Shown: positions 1-7,380 of the stretch, piece after piece
How positions within the stretch are numbered: the stretch's first letter is position 1
How the letters are laid out: each line of letters begins with the position of its first letter
Assembly: GCA_964397665.1 (NCBI GenBank)
Contig: CAYNJW010000015.1
Location: 1-11,827 of the forward strand
Length of the DNA stretch: 11,827 nucleotides
Direction of reading: 5' to 3'
Source: CAYNJW01 sp964397665
GTDB lineage: Archaea > Nanobdellota > Nanobdellia > Pacearchaeales > GW2011-AR1
The notes under the pieces: model-generated
Told to the model about the DNA's origin: nothing
Database searches by the model: none
Seen by the model: the letters and a program-made list of their open reading frames with translations, nothing else
Made by a program: the position numbers and the translations under genes

Positions 1-823
1 TCCGAGACTCCATTCTTTCATTAAACAACTTTTTACTTACCAAACCTATAATCAAAGCTCTAACATTAAAACTACCAATAGAAGCATACATAGACAAATC
101 TATAATCGAACTCTGCCCAGGAGAAATAATATCTGAAACCTTTGTTCCTATTTCCTCACTAAAAACACCCCAAGTTTTAGCAGCATCGAATAAAGCACTC
201 GTAGCATTTTTTACATCTTGAGAAATATTTTTAGCACCACTAATAAAACTCGAAATATCTTCAAAATTAAAAGAACTCTTTTCTTTCAAATTAGAAATAA
301 CACTTTCAATAAGAACTGCTTCAGGTTGAGTAAACTTCAATTCAAAAAGAGAAACCCAATCGTCAGCATTTAAATCTGAAATTTTCAAGGCAAATGCAAC
401 ATCTACAGGAATTCCCATTTTCCTATAACTATCTGCATGACCAAATGGAACAAAAATTTTAACAGGAACATTCTTAGGTTCCAAACCCCACTCACTAAGA
501 AGTTCTTTATCTTTCTGATTCTTAAATTTCATAGTCCAATAAATCCCCATAGTATCAAACATCAAAGAAGAAATATTTTGTGCAACATCTTCCTTTAAAG
601 ACGCCAACGCTTCTGCAATTACACCCATAGTATAAGATTTACCACCACCTCTTTTACCAGCAATCAAAACAACGTGACTTCTTGCAACATCCATCAAAAG
701 ATTATTAGACAAGGAAGTATAAGCTCCCATAGTCACATAAGTTTTACCAATCGAAATCAACCCATCCTTTCCGAACTTTTTTTTATCACCCTCATTCCTA
801 CCAATAATAATATCAAAAGCCAT
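1..823 (-). CDS. HerA-like (DUF87/FtsK-HerA superfamily) P-loop ATPase, C-terminus cut by window edge
   Basis: About 274 residues are visible and the frame is open to the window edge, so the C-terminus is missing. A glycine-rich Walker A loop, AGKRGGGKSYT, lies at residues 55-65, preceded by the hydrophobic strand VVLI. The segment SLMFDTMGIYW (about 86-96) matches the strand plus D-x-x-G-x-Y/W motif that follows Walker A in DUF87/HerA-type ATPases. The canonical Walker B and arginine finger would lie beyond the edge. HerA-family proteins are hexameric DNA or protein translocases, and the substrate cannot be told from this fragment. The start is fixed by a TATTTAAA box centred 25.5 nt upstream of the ATG, implying a leaderless mRNA. 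The gene lies 39 bp beyond the last pilin-like gene on the same strand, so a role alongside the filament machinery is possible but unproven. Confidence 0.82.
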   Translation of the reverse strand, partial: MAFDIIIGRNEGDKKKFGKDGLISIGKTYVTMGAYTSLSNNLLMDVARSHVVLIAGKRGGGKSYTMGVIAEALASLKEDVAQNISSLMFDTMGIYWTMKFKNQKDKELLSEWGLEPKNVPVKIFVPFGHADSYRKMGIPVDVAFALKISDLNADDWVSLFELKFTQPEAVLIESVISNLKEKSSFNFEDISSFISGAKNISQDVKNATSALFDAAKTWGVFSEEIGTKVSDIISPGQSSIIDLSMYASIGSFNVRALIIGLVSKKLFNERMESR

Positions 824-844
824 AATTATTAATCACAAACCGAC

Positions 845-852
845 TTTAAATA
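845..852 (-). promoter_or_regulatory. TATA box of the HerA-like gene
   Basis: TATTTAAA reads on the minus strand between the upstream pilin-like stop codon and the ATG at 823. Its centre is 25.5 nt from the start codon, the same spacing as the other leaderless promoters in this window. It would let the ATPase be transcribed independently of the pilus genes. Confidence 0.55.
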
Positions 853-862
853 ATTAATCAAA

Positions 863-1279
863 CTAAAACCAAACATATAATCTTAAAATTTTTGGATTAT
901 ACTCCTCTAAAGTTGAACCTATAATCCTCTCCTCTGTATAGACCTGTTTATCTTCTGTTGGAACTCCAGAATCTACACAACCTTGCGTTTTAGAAAAATT
1001 ACAAACTTGAACAGAAAAATTAATCCCTGTTGCAAATTTTTGAGAAACAAAATCTTCTAAAGAAAAAACATCATCAGCAATAACAAAACTTCGAAGAGTC
1101 TCATTTTCTGCAATATTCAATAAAATGTCATTCATATATTCTGAAAGTTTCTCTTCTTCATCAAAAACATTACTTCTTGAATCATATAAAACTAATAAAA
1201 GTCCTGTCAACATTAAAATACCCAAAATTGCTTCTGTAATTTTAATCCACCCTCTTTTATTCTTACTAAAAATTACCAT
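863..1279 (-). CDS. Pilin-like protein with class III-type signal peptide (minor pilin candidate)
   Basis: 138 residues. The N-terminus has a short basic stretch ending in KNKRG (residues 6-10), followed by WIKITEAILGILMLTGLLLV, the hydrophobic helix of a type IV pilin-like protein. Predicted cleavage is after G10. The glutamate falls at +6 of the mature protein rather than the usual +5, so processing is less certain than for its neighbours. The remaining roughly 100 residues should lie outside the membrane. They contain two cysteines seven residues apart and three N-glycosylation sequons. The ATG overlaps the end of the upstream pilin-like gene by 7 nt. An in-frame TAA two codons before this ATG rules out a longer form. 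A GGAGG lies 16 nt upstream, farther than is usual. The likely role is a minor or tip subunit, and no specific family is recognised. Confidence 0.72.
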   Translation of the reverse strand: MVIFSKNKRGWIKITEAILGILMLTGLLLVLYDSRSNVFDEEEKLSEYMNDILLNIAENETLRSFVIADDVFSLEDFVSQKFATGINFSVQVCNFSKTQGCVDSGVPTEDKQVYTEERIIGSTLEEYNPKILRLYVWF

Positions 1280-1941
1280 ATTTTAATTATGAAAACCTCC
1301 TTTCTAATTGTCCCATTTGAATATAAAACATTGGCACGAATTTCATCTGAATAAGATTCAACACTTGCTGGAACAGATTTTTCCGCAGAAATATAGCCAT
1401 CAGAAATTATCGCAAACTCAACAGCAGAAGGCAAACCAAGAACAGACTTAAGAGCATTATAATTTTCAGTATAATTATTTTCAAGTTCTTTTAAACTTTT
1501 ATTTGATAAGAAAACCTCATTTCTCAAATCTCCCAAACTATAATTTTTAGGAGAAGAACAACTATAAGTTCCAGAATTTAACTCGTCTGAAGAAGAAATA
1601 TAAAAACCCTTATCTGCAGAATTTACCGAAACAATATTTGAGTTTATCTTTGAGTCTAATATAACTCCATAAGCAGTTCTGGCAACAACCCCGCTACTAA
1701 AATCAAAATCTGAAACATCGACATCGACACAACCACTTTCATTAGATTTTACAAATAAGGTAGGAACTTCAACACTGACATAATCTAAAAAAGAACTTCT
1801 AAAAGTTTGAAGAACATTATCAGATAAATTAACTGTCTCAACAGGAGCCAAATAATACAAGAGAAAAATTGTAAAACTAAGAAAAACTGTAAAGGAAATA
1901 ATTATCTCCAAGTGTGCACTACCTTTTTTAAAATTAAACAT
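1273..1941 (-). CDS. Class III-signal pilin-like protein (E5-type)
   Basis: 222 residues. The N-terminus FNFKKG followed by SAHLEIIISFTVFLSFTIFLL is a textbook class III prepilin signal: cleavage is expected after G7, the mature protein has glutamate at +5, and a membrane/assembly helix spans about residues 12-31. The body is predicted to be extracytoplasmic, with two cysteines and six N-X-S/T sequons. It is larger than a typical archaeal pilin, which fits a minor pilin or adhesin-like subunit. It lies 45 bp after the platform gene. A weak AAGG sits 9-10 nt upstream of the ATG, and the gene is probably co-transcribed with the genes before it. Confidence 0.75.
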   Translation of the reverse strand: MFNFKKGSAHLEIIISFTVFLSFTIFLLYYLAPVETVNLSDNVLQTFRSSFLDYVSVEVPTLFVKSNESGCVDVDVSDFDFSSGVVARTAYGVILDSKINSNIVSVNSADKGFYISSSDELNSGTYSCSSPKNYSLGDLRNEVFLSNKSLKELENNYTENYNALKSVLGLPSAVEFAIISDGYISAEKSVPASVESYSDEIRANVLYSNGTIRKEVFIIKIW

Positions 1942-1986
1942 CTTAAATAACCTTTAATAACTTCAGGAGAAAATTCTTTAAATAAC

Positions 1987-2829
1987 TTATGGAGTTGCAC
2001 CAAGTAATAAATCTGCACCAGTTGAAAGAAGCAATGCAAGAGTTACCAAGATAAATGAATGCTTAATCCCACTTCTCAAATTTCCCTCTGAAATTTTACC
2101 AATAACTAAACCTGCAAAAAATGATTGAGTAATTAACAAACCGAATAAAGGTTTTGACAAATCCATTGGTGGACTATTTGATGCCGAAGAAGATGAAACA
2201 CTAAAACCATTTCCCCCACCTAAATCAGAAGTAAGTGGAAGAATATAGTGATTAAGAACAATTAAAATAATTATAAAAACTAAAAAGATAATATAACCTT
2301 GAACAACTAAATTATAAACTGCTGCTTTTTGTTCTTTCTTCAAAGTTTCTGTTTGATTTACCGAAGATGAAACTGAATCTAAAATAGTAACAATATCTCC
2401 ACCTGCTTTTTGTGCTTCAGAAATCAAAGAAACAGAACGAGAAATAACTGGACTTTTAGTATCTATTGCAAAAATTCCTAATGCTTTCTCTATTGAAATC
2501 CCCAAATTAATTTGATTACCTAATTTTAAAATATGTGCTGTAAGTGGTCCATAATCTCTTTTCATCAAATTCATAATTGCCCGATTTATTGGAGTCCCAG
2601 TTTTAACATTTTCAACTAAATCTCTTGTAAACTCTAAAAATCTAGCATCTTTTTCTTTTTGAATTTTTGAATCATGTGCAACAACTAAAACAAAAGGGAT
2701 AGCCGAAATAACTAAAGCTATAACAATTAAAAAAGAAAAATAAATTGAATCCTTAAATAAAATTGTAAGTAAGATTATCAGAATAGCCCCTATACTTGGA
2801 CCAATTAATGTTTTTCCTGTAATTTTCAT
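1987..2829 (-). CDS. Type II/IV secretion platform protein, T2SSF domain (TadC/C-terminal FlaJ-like)
   Basis: 280 residues. Two membrane helices (about 8-25 and 29-51) precede a cytoplasmic T2SSF helical bundle (about 64-170). Its typical elements are LEFTRDLVENVKTGTPINRAI and ISEAQKAGGDI. A helix at 174-198, a serine/glycine-rich loop (about 203-220) and two more helices (225-245 and 257-276) follow. These proteins form the inner-membrane platform that the motor ATPase turns or pushes to assemble pilins. The archaellum homologue FlaJ/ArlJ has two such bundles in one chain; here they are split between this gene and the preceding one. Its ATG shares one base with the stop of the upstream gene (TAATG), so the two are translationally coupled. 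Confidence 0.88.
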   Translation of the reverse strand: MKITGKTLIGPSIGAILIILLTILFKDSIYFSFLIVIALVISAIPFVLVVAHDSKIQKEKDARFLEFTRDLVENVKTGTPINRAIMNLMKRDYGPLTAHILKLGNQINLGISIEKALGIFAIDTKSPVISRSVSLISEAQKAGGDIVTILDSVSSSVNQTETLKKEQKAAVYNLVVQGYIIFLVFIIILIVLNHYILPLTSDLGGGNGFSVSSSSASNSPPMDLSKPLFGLLITQSFFAGLVIGKISEGNLRSGIKHSFILVTLALLLSTGADLLLGATP

Positions 2830-4391
2830 TATACTGCTGGTTGATTTAAATGCAAAACAACTAAGAAGATGATATTTGCCAAAACTACCCCCCCAATAGT
2901 TAATACGAAAATAAATGTAGAAGAAATAGATGATGCCATACCTGTTAAACTAATAACTACGAAAACCATCATCAAAATAAGTGGTGCAGTAATCAAAACA
3001 CTAATATAAATATCCATGAAAGTTCCTGCAACACCAGAATATTTTTGTCTCTCCAGCTTATAATCCATTAAAAAATTCTCAGCTTTCTTATCTAAATAAT
3101 TTTTTAAAGAACCCCCAGATAAAACATTTGTCGCCATCCCTTCTAATAACTCTGCAAACTTATTATTCATAGTACTTTTAGCGACATTCTTCAAAGCAGT
3201 AACCAAATCATAACCATAAAGTTCAACCTGGCTAATAATCTTTTTTATTTCTGCCCCGAAACTAGTATACTCTTTTGATTCTGAAATAATTCTAAAAATT
3301 CTAATTGGCTCAACATTCGACCCAGCAATAGCACTCATATAAATTGTTGCAAAAGGTAATTCACTCATCATTTCTTTTTCCATACTTCCTTTTTGCATCG
3401 ACGGATAAAAATAAAATCCAAGGAATGACGCGATTGGTAAAAAAATCCAATACCAATTTTTTAAGAGAAGAGCAGGATTAATTAAAACTAAAACAATAAA
3501 AAGAAGAAGAACTCCAACTGACAAAATCGCAGTAGTCATAAGAGCCATAGATAAATAACTCTGCAACAAAACCTTTGCATTAGAAAGTTTAAGATCTTGT
3601 TTCAAATCCTTAAATTGTGGGGCAAATTTAATAGATGTGCTACTAAAAAATTTATTAGAAAATTTAGCATATCTTCTAGTAAAAAATGGTTTCTTCTTAA
3701 TTTTTTTCTTCTTAACTTTCTGCAATTTAGAAAGATTATACTCAGATAATTTAAGTTCTTTAGCAAACGCCTCTTTATCTTTAGCACTAATTGTAACCAT
3801 CACTGGCTCTTTAGTAACCTTTGAAACATACTTCACTTTTAAATTCTTATTAATCCTCTGTGTATTCTTTGGTAATTCAACAATCTGAATTTTAGGCAAA
3901 GCACTCATTTTTTCAGTAACTGAACCAACCCTACTAATTGTTGAATCTTGTTTTTTCTCAACTTTCGATTCAAGACTGCTAATTTTCTTTTCCAAAGATT
4001 GCATCTTATCTTTCAACTCAACTTTTGAAATTTTCTTCTCTAACTGTTTAGGTAATGCTGGTTTTTTCTTTTCTTCTAATGGTTTAAATTGTAACCTCTT
4101 TTCTAAAAGACTTCTTATATTTTTTTTAGGAAAAATTTTTGGAGATAACTTTCGTTTTTCTTTAATTAAAGTTGGTTTTTTTATTAATGGTTTAACAACT
4201 GAAATACCTCCTAATAAAGGTAGAATCGCTGAATTCAACATCTTCAATTGATTAATGAGGGAATTAATTGTTTGATTATAAAATGAACTTTCTTCTTTAT
4301 CTAAAGATTGAATCGAAGATTTCAAAATTCTAATTTCTTCGAGAATTCTTTTCTCCCGTTCTATATTTCTTCTAATTTCTGGGATATTCAT
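2829..4391 (-). CDS. Platform protein with T2SSF domain and long charged N-terminal extension (TadB/N-terminal FlaJ-like)
   Basis: 520 residues. Residues 1 to about 265 are a lysine/glutamate-rich, largely coiled-coil extension without membrane segments. Helices follow at about 284-306 and 313-330, then a T2SSF bundle (about 344-455, including SELPFATIYMSAIAGSNVEP), then helices at 462-485 and 492-514. The C-terminal half is the normal family core and the extension is the odd part. It is inferred to be cytoplasmic and to contact the ATPase or the neighbouring small peptide. The start is supported by GGGAG five nt upstream of the ATG. That ATG overlaps the TGA of the 52-residue peptide by 4 nt (ATGA). 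The stop overlaps the next platform gene by 1 nt. Confidence 0.88.
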   Translation of the reverse strand: MNIPEIRRNIEREKRILEEIRILKSSIQSLDKEESSFYNQTINSLINQLKMLNSAILPLLGGISVVKPLIKKPTLIKEKRKLSPKIFPKKNIRSLLEKRLQFKPLEEKKKPALPKQLEKKISKVELKDKMQSLEKKISSLESKVEKKQDSTISRVGSVTEKMSALPKIQIVELPKNTQRINKNLKVKYVSKVTKEPVMVTISAKDKEAFAKELKLSEYNLSKLQKVKKKKIKKKPFFTRRYAKFSNKFFSSTSIKFAPQFKDLKQDLKLSNAKVLLQSYLSMALMTTAILSVGVLLLFIVLVLINPALLLKNWYWIFLPIASFLGFYFYPSMQKGSMEKEMMSELPFATIYMSAIAGSNVEPIRIFRIISESKEYTSFGAEIKKIISQVELYGYDLVTALKNVAKSTMNNKFAELLEGMATNVLSGGSLKNYLDKKAENFLMDYKLERQKYSGVAGTFMDIYISVLITAPLILMMVFVVISLTGMASSISSTFIFVLTIGGVVLANIIFLVVLHLNQPAV

Positions 4392-4546
4392 TGAAGCTCC
4401 CGATTTATCTCAGACTGTAATTTAATCAAAAAATCTTTCGCGTTCCTTGCTTTAATAGTACTACCATTTGCTTTAGCTTTTTCTAAAGAATCCAATGCTT
4501 CAGACATCGAATCAATCAACTGGTCTAAAAATTCTAATCCCTCCAT
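4388..4546 (-). CDS. Small 52-residue helical peptide coupled to the platform gene
   Basis: ATG at 4546 opens a 52-residue frame beginning MEGLEFLDQLIDSMSEALDS and ending INRELQ-TGA. It has no membrane segment or cysteine. Heptad-like spacing of leucine and isoleucine amid charged residues suggests an amphipathic or coiled-coil helix. It fills the gap between the ATPase and the platform gene, and its TGA overlaps the platform ATG as ATGA. A TTAATAAA element is centred 25.5 nt upstream of its ATG, which would allow an internal leaderless transcript. I do not recognise a family. An adaptor between ATPase and platform is an inference from position only. Confidence 0.6.
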   Translation of the reverse strand: MEGLEFLDQLIDSMSEALDSLEKAKANGSTIKARNAKDFLIKLQSEINRELQ

Positions 4547-4567
4547 GAATAATCTAGAATTACTTTA

Positions 4568-4575
4568 TTTATTAA
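4568..4575 (-). promoter_or_regulatory. Possible internal TATA box before the small peptide
   Basis: TTAATAAA on the minus strand, centred 25.5 nt from the ATG at 4546. It is weaker than TTTATAAA but has the same spacing as the other promoters. If used, it would give the peptide and platform genes a transcript separate from the ATPase. Confidence 0.35.
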
Positions 4576-4595
4576 CTTTACGAGGATTAACAAAA

Positions 4596-6116
4596 TTAAA
4601 TAACTCCATATTTTGTAAGAACTGCTTCAGGATTTGCATAAAAATCTGTAACAATCCTCTTAAGTTCTTCAAAATTTACAACTTTTTTCTGAAAAAGAGT
4701 ATAAAGTAATTTAGTCCTTCTCTTCAAATCTTCCATTAATTTTTCATGAGGAATACCACTTCTTTTTTCAATCTTCTTAAAAACTTCACTTGTTGGTTTT
4801 GAATAAAATCTATCTTGTGCAGGATCCCACATAAATGGAACATTTGTTGTCGCTGTGCCGTCAGGCATAACATTTATTACTTCAATAATTTCCCTTAACT
4901 TTCTTGTATCTCTCCCATTAACAATCGCATGAGTCATAACTGCCACAACATCCAGTTCGTTAACCAAAGTAGGATTTAACTCAATAGGTGGAGTTTCTAA
5001 TCTTCTAATAACTGTCTCAACTGAATCTGCGTGAATAGTTCCCATAGATGCGTGACCGGAAGCCATACCCTGAAAAAGAACAGAAGCTTCCTTACCTCTA
5101 ACTTCACCAACAATTACATAATCAGGATTCTGTCTAAAAGAACTTTTTAATAATGCAAACATATCTACATCTCCAACACCACCTTGGGCTACACCCGTTC
5201 TTGCAACTGAAGGTAACCAATTCTCTCTTGGCAAATTCAATTCCCTAGTATCTTCAATAGATACAACTCTTGCTTCAGGCGGAATAAAAAAAGCAATGGC
5301 GTTTAACATAGTAGTTTTTCCTGAAGCTGTTCCACCTGCAATTAAAACATTCAATTTATGTTCCATAACTAACCAAAAATATGCAAGCATCTCAGGACTT
5401 ATGGTTCCAAAACCTATTAGTTGAATAGGTGTCCAAGGTGTTTTTGTAAATTTTCTAATTGTAAATGTTGGACCTTTGGAACTAATATCTTTTGTATAAG
5501 TTGCATTTACTCTTGACCCATCAGGCAATGTCCCATCTAATAAAGGTGAAGCATATGAAACATATCTCCCAGACTTCTGAGCAATCTTCTCAACAAAACT
5601 CGCCAATTGTTCAACACTATTAAAAATAACATTACTTCGAAGATTCCTAAAAACACGATGAACTAAATACAGAGGTTCTCCAGCACCATTACATTCAATA
5701 TCTTCAATAAAATAATCGTGCATCAAAGCCTCAATCTCATTAAGACCTATAAAATCTCTATAAACATAATAAAAAATTTTATCATAACTCTTAACAGAAA
5801 GTTTTAAACCTAATTCTGAAATAATCAACTTAATAATTTTTTCTAAATAATCTTCCTTTGTCAAACCTTTATTTTCAACAACAAGACTTATATTTATCAT
5901 ATCTTGAATTGAAAAAAGAATTTGTTTTAAAATTTCTTTTTCGGAATCGTCCAAAAGAGGTTCTTCTAATTCATAAACTAATTCTCCACGAGAATCATCC
6001 CAAAATATATGTGCATTAGCATATGGGGAAATCAACATATATCTCACATCTACTTTAGTCTTATCAGTAAAATTTGGAATAGTTGGTACTTTTGGATTTG
6101 AATTAAATTTTGACAT
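4596..6116 (-). CDS. Type II/IV secretion system motor ATPase (VirB11/TadA/FlaI-like)
   Basis: 506 residues, full length for archaeal GspE/FlaI-type ATPases. Visible motifs are Walker A GGTASGKTT (261-269), the Asp box SIEDTREL (286-293), Walker B DYVIVGEVRG (332-341) and the His box GHASMGTIHADS (354-365). The N-terminal domain (about 20-150) contains the YMLISPYANAHI stretch typical of the archaeal branch. The enzyme is a cytoplasmic hexamer that hydrolyses ATP at the membrane platform to drive filament assembly. GAGGTG lies 4 nt before the ATG, a good ribosome binding site. The gene starts 54 bp after the E5-type pilin. I call it a pilus/Tad-type motor and not an archaellum motor because no archaellum accessory genes (flaD/E, F, G, H) are present here. 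Confidence 0.93.
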   Translation of the reverse strand: MSKFNSNPKVPTIPNFTDKTKVDVRYMLISPYANAHIFWDDSRGELVYELEEPLLDDSEKEILKQILFSIQDMINISLVVENKGLTKEDYLEKIIKLIISELGLKLSVKSYDKIFYYVYRDFIGLNEIEALMHDYFIEDIECNGAGEPLYLVHRVFRNLRSNVIFNSVEQLASFVEKIAQKSGRYVSYASPLLDGTLPDGSRVNATYTKDISSKGPTFTIRKFTKTPWTPIQLIGFGTISPEMLAYFWLVMEHKLNVLIAGGTASGKTTMLNAIAFFIPPEARVVSIEDTRELNLPRENWLPSVARTGVAQGGVGDVDMFALLKSSFRQNPDYVIVGEVRGKEASVLFQGMASGHASMGTIHADSVETVIRRLETPPIELNPTLVNELDVVAVMTHAIVNGRDTRKLREIIEVINVMPDGTATTNVPFMWDPAQDRFYSKPTSEVFKKIEKRSGIPHEKLMEDLKRRTKLLYTLFQKKVVNFEELKRIVTDFYANPEAVLTKYGVI

Positions 6117-6120
6117 GGAA

Positions 6121-6126
6121 CACCTC
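6121..6126 (-). promoter_or_regulatory. Shine-Dalgarno site of the motor ATPase
   Basis: GAGGTG on the minus strand, 4 nt before the ATG at 6116. It fixes this start and marks the gene as internal to an operon, in contrast to the leaderless genes elsewhere in the window. Confidence 0.6.
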
Positions 6127-6170
6127 TATTAAATAAAGAAATCAAGACTTTTAAAACTAACTAACTAAAT

Positions 6171-6713
6171 CTAATTTATAGAAAATACCACTTCCAAACT
6201 TTGACCATAAGAACCTACAGAAGCAATTCTTAAATTATAGGGGATAGAAGCTTCATCCAATTCAAGGAAATCTGTTGTTGTTCCAGAACTATCTTTAGTA
6301 GAAATATTTAAATCAAAAGTCTTAAAAATTTTAATCTCGTAAACACTGCCAGTTTGTTTAGTCCTAACATTAACATCTCCAATTGCCACATCTTTTCCAG
6401 ATTGACTGTATTCATAAGTAGAATCTAATTTCCAATAAATAGTTTCACTAGTGCTATTTACTACAAGTTTCCCTTTGGAAACTTCCAAATCTAAAATCCT
6501 TGCATTTTGTGGAGCAGACCGAACATCTGTAACAGCCAAATCTATTTTTCCAAGAATATCTATAACCTCATTAATTCTTAATCTATCTTTCATCTCCTCA
6601 ATTTTGGGAGTCGCAACAGCAAGTAAGATTCCAATAATTGTTAAACCTATCAAAGTATAAATAACTGTCTCAACCCATACTTGACCGCGTTTATTAAAAT
6701 AATTCAATTCCAT
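6171..6713 (-). CDS. Class III-signal pilin-like protein (E5-type)
   Basis: 180 residues. Leader MELNYFNKRG is followed by QVWVETVIYTLIGLTIIGIL: Q at +1 and glutamate at +5 after cleavage at G10, a classic class III prepilin. The charged stretch KIEEMKDRLRINEVIDILGKID continues the long pilin alpha helix out of the membrane, and a beta-rich domain with two sequons makes up the rest. It directly precedes the ATPase gene and probably opens the assembly operon. No Shine-Dalgarno is seen. A CATAAACT element centred about 33 nt upstream could be a promoter giving a leader of a few bases. It is likely a minor pilin or filament subunit. Confidence 0.78.
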   Translation of the reverse strand: MELNYFNKRGQVWVETVIYTLIGLTIIGILLAVATPKIEEMKDRLRINEVIDILGKIDLAVTDVRSAPQNARILDLEVSKGKLVVNSTSETIYWKLDSTYEYSQSGKDVAIGDVNVRTKQTGSVYEIKIFKTFDLNISTKDSSGTTTDFLELDEASIPYNLRIASVGSYGQSLEVVFSIN

Positions 6714-6727
6714 AGTGTGTTTAATTT

Positions 6728-6746
6728 AACTTTCAAAAAGAAAGTT
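6728..6746. repeat. 7-bp inverted repeat upstream of the E5-type pilin gene
   Basis: AACTTTC at 6728-6734 and GAAAGTT at 6740-6746 are perfect inverted copies around an A5 loop. The repeat lies 15 bp before the pilin ATG at 6713 and overlaps a weak TATA-like element. It could be an operator or a short leader hairpin, and chance is possible in DNA this AT-rich. Confidence 0.35.
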
Positions 6747-6765
6747 TATGCCCCTTAACGAGGCA

Positions 6766-6792
6766 ATAAAAAAATAAAAAAATAAAAATAAT
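6766..6792 (-). terminator. T-rich terminator after the major pilin gene
   Basis: Seven bases past the pilin stop codon the minus strand reads as runs of 5, 7 and 7 Ts separated by single As (A runs on the plus strand). Archaeal RNA polymerase terminates at such U-tracts without needing a hairpin. This would separate the highly expressed pilin transcript from the downstream assembly genes. Confidence 0.6.
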
Positions 6793-6798
6793 TTGTAT

Positions 6799-7248
6799 TT
6801 AACTACAAGATTTCAAGATTACTTTTTGGATTGGTTCACATACTTTCCTTGTGTTACCTAAAGTAATAACTGGAGCAATAGTTACTTCAGTAGCATTAAT
6901 CCCTGTTGTTTGAAAATAAACCTTTTTGTTATTTTCTGCAGGAACATCTGTTGTTTCATTTGATGTTGTTTCACCATTTTTACCCCAAAGTATCTGAATT
7001 GCAGTTATAGGTGCTTTTGAACCTCTCTTGATTTGGATTACACCTGTTGTAGTATTAGAACAAGTATAACTTCCTTCTTCGATAGATAAATCTGTTTGTG
7101 CATCATAACAACTAAGACCTTCTTCAGCAGAACTCTTAATCATTGGAATGATTGTAGCCCAGATAATTGCAACAGCAGCAACAGTAATCATAACTATTAA
7201 TACAGTAGCAACAACAGCGGAAACACCCTTTTTATTCATATTTTTCAT
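6799..7248 (-). CDS. Archaeal type IV pilin, probable major subunit
   Basis: 149 residues. Leader MKNMNKKG is followed by VSAVVATVLIVMITVAAVAIIW, the archaeal type IV pilin N-terminal domain (PF07790/DUF1628-like), with cleavage expected after G8. The roughly 115-residue exposed part is Thr/Asn-rich, has four cysteines (47, 63, 137, 148) that could form two disulfides, and three N-glycosylation sequons. Three features suggest a strongly expressed major pilin: a near-perfect AGGAGGT ribosome binding site, a consensus TATA box, and a T-rich terminator directly downstream. The ATG overlaps the TGA of a candidate 29-codon leader ORF by 4 nt. Confidence 0.82.
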   Translation of the reverse strand: MKNMNKKGVSAVVATVLIVMITVAAVAIIWATIIPMIKSSAEEGLSCYDAQTDLSIEEGSYTCSNTTTGVIQIKRGSKAPITAIQILWGKNGETTSNETTDVPAENNKKVYFQTTGINATEVTIAPVITLGNTRKVCEPIQKVILKSCS

Positions 7249-7334
7249 TTAAACCTCCTTTCATTTGACAAAAATTTAATTAAATTATTACAGAGAACTT
7301 CACTAAAGTTAACAATACTTTCCACTCTTTTCAT
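7245..7334 (-). CDS. Candidate 29-residue leader ORF coupled to the major pilin
   Basis: An ATG at 7334 opens 29 codons (MKRVESIVNFSEVLC at the start, NERRFK at the end), and the TGA overlaps the pilin ATG as ATGA. The TTTATAAA box is centred exactly 25.5 nt from this ATG, the distance seen at the other leaderless starts, so transcription should begin at or next to it. The pilin Shine-Dalgarno is formed by the ORF's own AGG AGG codons, so ribosomes finishing it would cover and release that site. Base composition does not prove coding. It could be a non-coding 5' leader that happens to be open. Confidence 0.45.
   Translation of the reverse strand: MKRVESIVNFSEVLCNNLIKFLSNERRFK
7254..7258 (-). 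promoter_or_regulatory. Strong Shine-Dalgarno of the major pilin
   Basis: GGAGG (within AAAGGAGGT on the minus strand), 5 nt before the ATG at 7248. It is the strongest ribosome binding site in the window and decides this start. Confidence 0.75.
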
Positions 7335-7355
7335 AAAAATAACTAAACACCGAGG

Positions 7356-7363
7356 TTTATAAA
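7356..7363 (-). promoter_or_regulatory. TATA box of the leader ORF/major pilin transcript
   Basis: TTTATAAA preceded by AAAAATG on the minus strand. Predicted transcription start is near 7334, which is the leader ORF ATG and 86 nt before the pilin ATG. The 14-nt core AAAATGTTTATAAA is identical to that of the next pilin promoter at 7900-7907. Confidence 0.7.
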
Positions 7364-7380
7364 CATTTTTAAAACTATTC

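Noticed and set aside
3602..3888. Short frames on both strands inside the platform gene
   Set aside because: They lie within a clear T2SSF protein gene in other frames and have no protein family character.
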